Program-made: the position numbers and the translations under genes
Notes under the pieces: model-generated
The model's input: the letters and a program-made list of their open reading frames with translations, nothing else
Told to the model about the DNA's origin: nothing
The model's database searches: none
Assembly (NCBI RefSeq): GCF_903946935.1
Contig: NZ_CAJAXH010000318.1
Location: forward strand, 1-43,921
Source of the DNA: an uncultured Thiodictyon sp.
Lineage (GTDB): Bacteria > Pseudomonadota > Gammaproteobacteria > Chromatiales > Chromatiaceae
Reading direction: 5' to 3'
DNA length: 43,921 nucleotides
Shown: in pieces, positions 15,991-24,000 of the stretch
Numbering within the stretch: position 1 is the first letter of the stretch
Layout of the letters: each line of letters opens with the position of its first letter

Positions 15991-17258
15991 GGCGTTTCCC
16001 GTCTGAAAGACACGTTGTTCAGGCGGATGGTGGTGGAAAAGACATGGCGCTTGTAGCGGGGGTCAAGGTTGCAGCTTGTCATGGTCGGGAGCAACTTCGC
16101 GCACAGGGTATTGGCGGTGCCGAGACGATAGAACTTGCCGTCTTTGTATCCCGGAGTGGGTTCCCGCGCGCGCACCAGAATATAGAGCTTGACCGCGGTG
16201 ACGTTCATCAGTTGATCGGCGGTGCAGGCTGAGGTGCAATGCACGAAGCTGTCGGGCATGCCATCGCCCCGGTTGCTGGGACTGGGGGGGGTTCCCTGCC
16301 AGTCGACCGCCGCCCCATAGTTGATTGCGCCCCCCGTCTTGCTCAGATTGTCGATGCCCAGTTCCACCCGGAAGCCCTCGATCCCCTCGATCAGCGGGAT
16401 CGGCGCTTGATGGGTCAGGGTATTGGCGATGCAGCTATTTGTCGTCGCGTCCACCTGGCAATCGAAGTCGGAGCGCACCAAGGTGGGGATGCCATCGCCG
16501 GTGGGCTTGGCGGTCGTCGGGGCCTCTATGGCATAGGTACGGACGTAATAGATATGAGAGATGAATTTACGCTTATCGGCGAGTAAGGCGCTGTTGCAGT
16601 GACCATCTTGCCGATCGAACGCGGTGCTCCCCCCAGTCGTGCTGAGTACATAACTGCCAAGTTGAGTGGGACATAATTTCGACTGAAAATACAGTTTGCC
16701 GGTCATGTCGGGATCGCAGTTTCCGGTCCCCGGCACGCAGGACTCGGCATGACGTACAACCAATATATCTGTATTGGCGAGTTGGTTAGTCACTACACTG
16801 GTGCAAGCCGCCGGGGTCGCTTGGTAGCCGTAAGCCTGGACCGGGATGCCAATGATCTCACGTTTGTAGTCGCGGGGTGGGTTAACGGTGGAATCGGTAT
16901 TGGGGGAAGAGCCCCAGTTATTGTAATTCGCGCAAGGGTCGGGGACCCCCATGGGCACATCATCGGGGGGGGTGCTGGTCGGACTCAAGTCGCTGAACTG
17001 CGGCAAATAGGTGCCCCAGAATCCGGCCACGGCGAGGTCGCTTTGCAGCAACTGGATGGCGAAGCGGCCGTTCTCGATCAGACCGTTCATCTTGCTGATT
17101 TCGTTGTTGCTGCGGCTGCTGCTGGCAAAGAGCGCCAGCAGCGCCAACATCATCGCCAGGCCGATGGCGATCGCGATCATGAGCTCGATCAGGGTGAAAC
17201 CCGGCCGCCATCCCGCGGGGGGCGGTGGGGCACTGACTGGGTTTGCCCGCTCGGTCAC
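15987..17258 (-). CDS. pilW: PilW-family minor pilin, cluster A
   Basis: This 423-aa protein starts at a GTG at 17258, 6 bases after the pilV stop. A 20-residue leader ends in Gly, followed by mature FTLIELMIAIAIGLAMMLAL with Glu5, then the PilW hallmark NGLIENGRFAIQLLQSDLAVAGFWG. The large C-terminal domain has many cysteines and Ser/Thr-Pro loops. PilW is a core minor pilin that connects PilV/PilX/PilY1 at the tip. It is about 100 residues longer than its cluster B counterpart. Confidence 0.9.
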   Translation of the reverse strand: MTERANPVSAPPPPAGWRPGFTLIELMIAIAIGLAMMLALLALFASSSRSNNEISKMNGLIENGRFAIQLLQSDLAVAGFWGTYLPQFSDLSPTSTPPDDVPMGVPDPCANYNNWGSSPNTDSTVNPPRDYKREIIGIPVQAYGYQATPAACTSVVTNQLANTDILVVRHAESCVPGTGNCDPDMTGKLYFQSKLCPTQLGSYVLSTTGGSTAFDRQDGHCNSALLADKRKFISHIYYVRTYAIEAPTTAKPTGDGIPTLVRSDFDCQVDATTNSCIANTLTHQAPIPLIEGIEGFRVELGIDNLSKTGGAINYGAAVDWQGTPPSPSNRGDGMPDSFVHCTSACTADQLMNVTAVKLYILVRAREPTPGYKDGKFYRLGTANTLCAKLLPTMTSCNLDPRYKRHVFSTTIRLNNVSFRRETP

Positions 17259-17264
17259 GGTGTC

Positions 17265-17849
17265 TCAATTCAGCGTGGCGAAGCGAACCAGGGTCGTGAC
17301 GGTGCGCCGACACAGGTCATTATCGCAGGGTGAACGCGTCGTCCCATTTGAACCGATGAGCCCATTGTAGAGGCCTTTGCCGCAGGCGACGCTGTCGGGG
17401 GGGGCGGCAATGGGTGTCAGGCCCTGCCAGGCGACAGTCACGAGATACTCGTCGTTGCCGATGCCCTCGATGCAGCCCCGCCCGCCGACCATGGCGCCGA
17501 GCTTACTGGTGCCGGTCGTCTCACCCGCCCCCTGCAGCGCGTTGCACCATTCACTGATATCGATATCTTTGGGGGTGGTCGGGCTGGTGGCGCAAGTCGC
17601 GCCCTCGCCGGTTGTGGTAGCATAGGACGCGGCATCGCGACGGTTGCTGGCCAGGCGGCTGGCCATATCGTCGAGCAGCACCAGCGCCTGGGCGCGTTGA
17701 TAGGACTCAAGCCCGGCGAGCTGGACGCGTGTCTGCAATTGGAGCAGTGGCAGCAGGCCCATGGTGAGAATGACGACGGTGACCAGCACCTCGACCATCG
17801 TCATACCGCGGTGGTGGCTTCGGGCGACAAATGTCTGTAGGGGTTTCAT
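17265..17849 (-). CDS. pilV: PilV-family minor pilin, cluster A (first intact gene)
   Basis: This 194-aa protein has leader MKPLQTFVARSHHRG and mature sequence MTMVEVLVTVVILTMGLLPL. It carries Glu5 and the PilV pattern ending in QTRVQLAGLESYQRAQALVLLDDMASRL. The second half has cysteines spaced as in disulfide-stabilised minor pilins (ATCATS, EWCN, RGCIEG, VACGKG, SPCDNDLCRR). No strong ribosome site precedes the ATG at 17849. It is the first intact gene of cluster A; a pilin remnant on the same strand lies just upstream. Confidence 0.88.
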   Translation of the reverse strand: MKPLQTFVARSHHRGMTMVEVLVTVVILTMGLLPLLQLQTRVQLAGLESYQRAQALVLLDDMASRLASNRRDAASYATTTGEGATCATSPTTPKDIDISEWCNALQGAGETTGTSKLGAMVGGRGCIEGIGNDEYLVTVAWQGLTPIAAPPDSVACGKGLYNGLIGSNGTTRSPCDNDLCRRTVTTLVRFATLN

Positions 17850-17888
17850 GATGTACGTTCGTTCGCGGCTGGCGATGCTTAGGCGGTA

Positions 17889-17990
17889 TCACCATTTGTC
17901 GGTGGGGGTCTTGTTGCCGTTGCTGTCTAGCGTCAGATTGGGATTAGTGCCATGTGGGGGAAACTTCACGCTGCTCGCCCCTTTGCTTTC
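17889..17990 (-). pseudogene. C-terminal remnant of a PilE-like minor pilin
   Basis: The minus strand reads 33 codons without a start (ESKGASSVKFPPHG, then TNPNLTLDSNGNKTPTDKW) and a TGA at 17889-17891. A TAA lies immediately upstream in frame. The LTLDSNGNKTPTDKW ending resembles the last strand of PilE-type pilins, which close with a L-TLD-x-x-G-x-KTP run and a terminal Trp. In Pseudomonas, pilE belongs to this operon. It seems the gene was deleted and left its tail. The identification rests on the short tail only. Confidence 0.45.
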
Positions 17991-18387
17991 TTAACGATAG
18001 CGGTCCCGTGCGCCATAAAGCGAACATCGCCGGGTTCGCCAAACCGGTCAAGCTGACGTTTACAAAAAATTTACCGATTTATCATGTGAATTGGTTGCGC
18101 AATGATAATTCGCAATCGCGGGTGCCGGCTGGCCCGACTGCGGCGGTGTCGACGGGCGGTTGGAGGGCAACCGCCTGGGTCGGTTGGGCGATCGCCGCGC
18201 CCCGCGTCCGGTTTGCGTCGCGCGCGGCGTGCTAGACTTTTGGCCGTTGGTCCATTGCCCACCGGGCCCCGCCCGCTGGGCTAGTCCGGCCCCCGTTTGC
18301 CGGCGGACCATGTCGAGTATGCGGGGTGCCGTCGGGTACGGACACGCTGCGTCTCAGCCGAGCGGGGACCGGGTGGGGAGGCGGAAC
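17991..18387. promoter_or_regulatory. divergent control region between the two pilin clusters
   Basis: No gene is supported between the pilin remnant and the fimT start at 18388. The stretch 18055-18112 is strikingly AT-rich against its GC-rich surroundings and holds GATAAT (18104-18109), close to a -10 box. TTGCG and CGCAA arms flank it (18095-18115). No good -35 partner is visible for either strand. This is the only place where both clusters can be driven, so promoters for both are expected here. Confidence 0.4.
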
Positions 18388-18909
18388 ATGAGTCTGCACG
18401 GGACGAGGGGTATGACGCTGGTCGAGTTGCTGGTCACGGTGAGTATCGCCGTCATCTTGCTGGCGGTGGCCGTGCCGTCTTATCGGGCCCTGGCGCTGAA
18501 TGGCCGTCGGATGGCGGTTGCCAACGAGTTTGTCCTGGCCTTGACCTATGCCAGGAGCGAGGCCGTCAAGCGCAATGTTCCTATCACTGTGTGCAGTCGG
18601 GCGACCAATGCCACCTGTGCCGGCAGTCTTGCCTGGGACAACGGATGGCTGGTGTTTATCGACGTTGGCACCGCCGGCAGCGTGGACGCCGCCGACCTGA
18701 TCTTGATGGTCTATCCGGTGCTGCCCGGTGGGACGACCCTGCGGTCGGGGGCCAGAAAACGTGTCACCTTTCACGCGACCGGCTTCAGCGCGGGGTTCAA
18801 CGATACCTTCCGTCTGTGCGATCGGCGCGGTCCGGCGGCGGGTCGCAGCATCGTCCTGTCCAATCAAGGACGCGTCCGAACCGAGCCCGGGGCGGCGACA
18901 TGTCCATGA
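18388..18909 (+). CDS. fimT: GspH/FimT-family minor pilin (cluster B, first gene)
   Basis: This 173-aa protein starts at the ATG at 18388, with GGGAGG 6 bases upstream. A short leader ends in Gly, then mature MTLVELLVTVSIAVILLAVA with Glu5. The FimT features NEFVLALTYARSEAVKRNVPITVCSR and a GWLVFIDVG segment follow. The RSEAVKRN block is shared with the cluster A FimT (ARGEAIKRN), so the two are paralogues. Its end overlaps pilV by 10 bases. Confidence 0.9.
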   Translation: MSLHGTRGMTLVELLVTVSIAVILLAVAVPSYRALALNGRRMAVANEFVLALTYARSEAVKRNVPITVCSRATNATCAGSLAWDNGWLVFIDVGTAGSVDAADLILMVYPVLPGGTTLRSGARKRVTFHATGFSAGFNDTFRLCDRRGPAAGRSIVLSNQGRVRTEPGAATCP

Positions 18910-19433
18910 TCATTGAGGTCGCCGCGCCGCCGCCCCGCTGGCCGCACGGCTTCGATCTGGTTGAGATATTGGTGACCATCGTGCTGTTCGCCATCGGCGT
19001 CTTGGGGCTTGCCGGGCTACAGTTGCGCAGCCTGAGCGACAGTCGCGCCAGTGCCTATCGGACCATCGCCTCGCAACAGGCCTACGACATCGCCGACCGG
19101 ATTGCCGCGAATCTGGCCGGGGTCGCCGCGGGTTATTATGACAATCTCACCGCGACCGTCCCGAGCAATCCTCAGTGCATGAGCTCCGGTTGCAGCGTGG
19201 CCGACATGGCGCGGACCGACCACTATCAATGGCTGCGAGCGACCGCCGCTGTGCTGCCCGCGGGCACTGGTACAGTGCGTTGTGCGATCGGTCCCGCCCC
19301 TACCTGTGTCACCAATACACCCGGCTCCAACCGGATCTTCGATGTCACCGTGGCGTGGAGCGAACGCACCGCGGACGTCGACCCCGCCCGGCAATTCATC
19401 ACCAGGCAATTTATCACTCGTTTTGCACCATGA
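18900..19433 (+). CDS. pilV: PilV-family minor pilin, cluster B
   Basis: This 177-aa protein starts at the ATG at 18900, inside the end of fimT. The prepilin site is HG followed by FDLVEILVTIVLFAIGVLGL: Glu5 is kept, but position 2 is Asp instead of Thr or Ser, which is unusual. The rest matches PilV (LAGLQLRSLSDSRASAYRTI, then QQAYDIADRI) with three or four cysteines in the C-terminal domain. The last codons repeat QFITR twice, a small direct duplication at 19391-19420. The stop overlaps the pilW start. Confidence 0.88.
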   Translation: MSMIIEVAAPPPRWPHGFDLVEILVTIVLFAIGVLGLAGLQLRSLSDSRASAYRTIASQQAYDIADRIAANLAGVAAGYYDNLTATVPSNPQCMSSGCSVADMARTDHYQWLRATAAVLPAGTGTVRCAIGPAPTCVTNTPGSNRIFDVTVAWSERTADVDPARQFITRQFITRFAP

Positions 19434-20395
19434 ATGCAATAAGTGTACGCTCGCCCGGCGCCGCTCTCACGGCTTCGATCGTGATCTCGGCCACCCAGGT
19501 GGCCACGCGGTCGTTGGTCCGCGCAGCGGACCCTACGGGTGCCGCCGCGCCCCGTAGGTTCGGCTGTGCGGATCGTTTGCCGCCGCTTTTAGCGCGTGGC
19601 CTGTCGCTGGTCGAACTCATGATCGCGCTCGCGCTCGGGCTGTTACTGATCGCCGCGGTCGGGACAGTCTACCTGGGAGGGAATCGGACCTATCGCGCCG
19701 AGCAGGACGCCGCACAGATTCAGGATGCCGGCCGCTATGCCCTGGATGTGATCGGACGCGCCCTGCGTCAAGCCGGCTATGCCAATACCTCGTCAAGCCA
19801 GGCAGCGGCGGTGGTTCCATTCGCCGGGACCGCGATCAAGCGTGTGAGTGCCGCCTGCCCCTCGGCGTTCACGATTCAATACGATGGCATTTCCGGCGAC
19901 AAGGATTGCCAAGCCGAGACCATTGCGGCGGGCGAGATTGTCCAGCAGACGTTCTTTATTGGCGAGGATCGGGGAGAGGATCGGTACACTCCAGTGCCGG
20001 CCTTGCGCTGCGATGCGGTTCGCGGTTCTACCCCTTGGTTCCCCCCAGGCAACTGCCCGGCCGCCGATGCCGGGGCGGCACTGCTGAGAAATGTCGAGGA
20101 TTTGCAGATCCTCTACGGGATCGATACGAATACCGATCAGTCGGCCGATCGTTATGATGCCGGCAATGGGGTGAGCGACTGGAGTCAGGTGGTCAGTGTG
20201 CGCGTGTGCATCCTGGTGCGGTCAGAGACCCCAGGCAGTGCCCCGTCCGGGCAAACGCATTTCAATTGTGCCGGGGCCTTGGGCACTGCCGCTGACGAGG
20301 CGGCGCGCTTTACCACGGTGACGACCGACACGCGCCTGCGACGCGCCTTTGTCGGCACCTTCACCCTGCGTAACCGCATCTCGGCCATCCCCTGA
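19430..20395 (+). CDS. pilW: PilW-family minor pilin, cluster B, with extended leader
   Basis: This 321-aa protein starts at an ATG at 19430 overlapping the pilV stop (ATGA). The prepilin site, ARG then LSLVELMIALALGLLLIAAV with Glu5, comes only after about 57 residues, far longer than the usual 6-25 residue leader. Part of that leader (bases 19516-19557) is a palindromic repeat read in frame. PilW hallmarks follow: EQDAAQIQDAGRYALDVIGR and ALRQAGY. The C-terminal domain is shorter than in PilW-A. The true start might lie after the repeat, but I see no good in-frame ATG there. Confidence 0.85.
   Translation: MNAISVRSPGAALTASIVISATQVATRSLVRAADPTGAAAPRRFGCADRLPPLLARGLSLVELMIALALGLLLIAAVGTVYLGGNRTYRAEQDAAQIQDAGRYALDVIGRALRQAGYANTSSSQAAAVVPFAGTAIKRVSAACPSAFTIQYDGISGDKDCQAETIAAGEIVQQTFFIGEDRGEDRYTPVPALRCDAVRGSTPWFPPGNCPAADAGAALLRNVEDLQILYGIDTNTDQSADRYDAGNGVSDWSQVVSVRVCILVRSETPGSAPSGQTHFNCAGALGTAADEAARFTTVTTDTRLRRAFVGTFTLRNRISAIP
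19516..19557. repeat. double palindrome inside the pilW leader
   Basis: GGTCCGC-GCA-GCGGACC (19516-19532) is followed at once by CTACGGG (19533-19539), whose complement CCCGTAG lies at 19551-19557. The GGTCCGC/GCGGACC pair followed by CTAC resembles the GTAGGGTCCGC-type dispersed palindromes of proteobacteria. It lies within coding sequence and keeps the frame open. Confidence 0.65.
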
Positions 20396-20406
20396 GTGCA
20401 ACCGCG

Positions 20407-20955
20407 ATGCTGAACTCCCCGCGACGGCGCTACCGCGGCATTGCCCTGCTCACCATGCTGGTCCTATTGGCCATGCTGACCATCATCACGGTCATCGGCG
20501 CCCGCCTGGCCGTCCTGGAAGAACGGATGGCCGGTAACACGCGCGATCGGGACCTGGCCCTGCGGGCGGCGGAAATGGGCCTGCGCGATGCCGAACGGGA
20601 CCTTTTGAATACGGTGCCCGGCGCGAGCCGTGCCATCTCCGGTTGTAGCGGATTCTCGGCCGATTGCGGGAAAAGCACACCCGTGCTGACCGACGATGGT
20701 CTATGCTATAGCCGCGACGGCTATGCCGCACCGGTCTGGCAGACCACCGACATCATGAGCGCGGCGCCCAGCGTTCCCTACGGTGGGATTACGCAGGCCA
20801 CGGCCATCGCCGGGGTCTACGCCCAGCCGCGGTATCTGATCGAATGTCTGCCGAAGCCGGATGGTTATCACTATCGCATTACCGTGCGCGCCCAGGGCAG
20901 CAAGCCCGGGACCACGGTGATGTTGGAGGAAATTTTTACCCCCGGTGAGCGCTGA
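20407..20955 (+). CDS. pilX: PilX-family minor pilin, cluster B
   Basis: This 182-aa protein opens with the PilX pattern RGIALLTMLVLLAMLTIITV and continues GARLAVLEERMAGNTRDRDL with ALRAAEMGLRDAERDLL, the common PilX N-terminal helix. Four cysteines lie in SGCSGF, ADCGKS, GLCYS and IECLPK. It has no DxDxDGxxD loop, unlike PilX-A. It ends 46 bases before the pilY1 start. Confidence 0.88.
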   Translation: MLNSPRRRYRGIALLTMLVLLAMLTIITVIGARLAVLEERMAGNTRDRDLALRAAEMGLRDAERDLLNTVPGASRAISGCSGFSADCGKSTPVLTDDGLCYSRDGYAAPVWQTTDIMSAAPSVPYGGITQATAIAGVYAQPRYLIECLPKPDGYHYRITVRAQGSKPGTTVMLEEIFTPGER

Positions 20956-21001
20956 GTCGCGGCCGTGCGTGCGTGCGCTCGCCAATAGCGAGGATCTTGC
21001 C

Positions 21002-24000
21002 ATGAACGTCAAGCGCATCCTGTTCGTTTTACTCTTTGGGTCTTGGTCGCTGCCGAGCCTCGCGGCCCTGACCTTGCCGCACAGTCCGCTGTTTATTGCA
21101 GCCGTGGAGCCGCGCATCATGCTGGTGGTCTCGCGCGACCATCAGCTCTCGATGAAGGCCTTTACGGACTATACCGACCTCACTGACGATGCCTTGGTGG
21201 ATAGTCTCTACAACGATACCATCAGGTATGATGGCTATTTCGATGCCGACCGGTGCTATAGCTACAATAACAGTGCAACACCGCCGCGGTTCGAGCCTGC
21301 AGAACCCGTCGCCGGCGGCACACACCAATGCGGCGGCAGCACCTGGAGCGGCAATTTTCTCAACTGGGGCAGCATGACACGTATGGACCTGCTGCGGAAA
21401 AATCTTTATGGCGGCTATCGCGTGAAAGATACCGTGGGGGAACCGTACGAGACGGTGCTGGAGCGCCAGTTTTTACCCGTGGATGTGCATGCATTTGCCA
21501 AGGTATACGCCCCGCCAAGCACCCCGACCCTCGCCATGCCGGCCATTCAGTCGCTCACCGGGGTGAGCGGCCAGACGGCGATCTCATTGTGCAACGTGAC
21601 CGACACCGCGAGCACCACACTGACCGGGAGGATGGCGTTGCCCCTGCCGAGTCCGCTGATCAAGGTGGCGGCGGGGGCCTGGCCGCAATGGGATGCCGCC
21701 GAGGTAACCGAGTGTGCGGTGAATATCGGCAACAGCACCCAACCCACCGCGTTACTGGCGACCTATGACGCACGGGTGCAGGTGTGCGTCGCCGACAAGT
21801 TGGAGGCCAATTGCAAGCCCTATACCCACCCGATCACCGGGGTCGCGACCCTGAAGCCGATCGGATTGCTGCAGAAGTATGGGGATGTGGATGCCGACCG
21901 GCGCTCCCGCCTGGGTCTCATGACCGGCAGTTACGCCGCGAATAAGTCCGGTGGTGTGTTGCGTAAGAATGTGATGCCGATGACCAATAACAATAATGCC
22001 GACCCAGCCACCGGCGAGGTCTGCGGTAACAATAATCCGAATGATGAGATCGACGCCTGCAACGGTCAGTTCATCAACCAGGCAGCCACCGCGGCTGGCA
22101 TCGTCAATACCTTGAATCGGCAGCATATCGCGGGATTCCAGTATACCTCGGGGGGACGCAACGGCTCTTACCAGTATTCCTGCAACAGTCCGGGAATATT
22201 GAGTTTTTCAAACGGTCAATGCGTGGATTGGGGGAGCCCATTGGGCGAGATGTATCTGGAGACGCTGCGCTATTTTGCTGCCGCCGGGCCCACGCCTGAA
22301 TTCAATGTCAGCGACGCCGCCGTCCTCTCGTCGCTGCCCAAGGTAAGCTGGTCCGATCCACTGCCGCAGACGCAGTGGTGCGCGCTCTCCAGTGTCGTGG
22401 TGTTGTCCACCGGGCTCAATTCGTTCGACACCGACCAACTCACGTCCTTCACGCCGAGCGGCGGTACCCTGATCGACCCGGCGGCCCTGACCGTGACCGT
22501 GGGCGATGCGGCACACGAAGACATCAATGGTGGGAGTTATATGATCGGTAGCCTGGTCGGCGCTAGCGGGTCCAACGCCAACAATCAATGCACCGCCAAG
22601 ACGGTGAGCGACCTGGCCCATGCCAAGGGGATCTGCCCGGAGGTCCCGAGCCTTGAAGGCGGCTACGCCATCGCCGGTCTGGCCTACGCACCCAAGACGA
22701 TCGATCTGCGCCCCGATTATGCGGATCGACGCGCGGCCCGCTGGGGCGGCCCGCACCCGATCAATGCTGATTGGGCGCTACGTCAGCCATTCGACACCTA
22801 TACGCTCCAACTGGCGGAGACGCTGCCGAGCTTCAGTCCGGCCGTTGGTGGCGGTCGGGTGACCCTGCTGCCGGCCTGTCAAGCAAACAGCAACGCGAGC
22901 ACCGGTGTCTGGACCACGAATGCGACCGGCTGGCGTAACTGTTCGATGACCAACCTGGTCGTCGACGCCAATGTAACAAGAGATGAGGTGGGTACCGACA
23001 CCTCAGCCAAGACCAAGACGTGCAGTGGCAATGGCATCACGGCCCAGTGCTTCACGATTACCTGGGAGGACTCCACCTGGGGTAATGACTACGATATGGA
23101 CGGCATTGCGCGATTGGGCTATTGCGTCGGGACGGCCTGCGCCCGCTTCAAGATGCTGTGCCCGAGTACTGGCAGCGCGTATGCTACCATCGGTCCCTGG
23201 ATGGTGCTCGGCGGGCAATTGGTTATTGCCACCTGTGCGACCCAGGCCCAGGCCGGCCACGCACTCACCTTCGGCTATATCGTCTCGGGGAGCACCAACG
23301 ATGGGCCCTTCTACCCCATTCTGCGGCAGGGTGGTCAGAACTTCAATGTCGGCGCGCGCTTGCCAAGTAGCGGGGTGACCGCCGCCAGCAATGTCACCTT
23401 CAGCCAAGGGGCCTCCGTCGCTGGTCTATTGAAGAATCCGCTTTGGTATGCCGCGAAGTACGGCGGGTTCACCGAGTCCACGCCAAGCGCCGGGACCCCG
23501 GCACCGGATGTGCGCTCGGAGTGGGATGGCGATGCGGTGGGCACCCCCGGCTATGGAATTCCCGACAACTATTATGAGATCCGTAACCCGGCACTGCTGG
23601 CCACGGCCCTGTCGGGCATCTTCGATGCGGCCTCGCAGCCCGATGCGGCGGCCGCCTCGGTAGCCACTAACTCGAGCAATCTTCAGATCGCTGGACGGAT
23701 ATTTCAGGGGAAATTTTCCAGCGCGGACTGGAGCGGCCAGCTACTGTCTTACCGGATCGATACCAATGGCGTACTGGCGGCGATCCCGGAATGGGATGCG
23801 GCCGTCAAGCTCAACGCCCAGGATCCCATGAGTGGTCGCACGATCATTACCCGAGGGAGCGCTGGTGGTGTTCCCTTTGTGGCGGACAGCTTGACGGCCG
23901 CCCAGCTGGCCTTGCTCGATGTGGACGTCAACGGGGTTACCGACGGTTGTGGCTTGGATCGGGTCAATTATGTGCGCGGTAGCGATGCGCGGGAGGGGCC

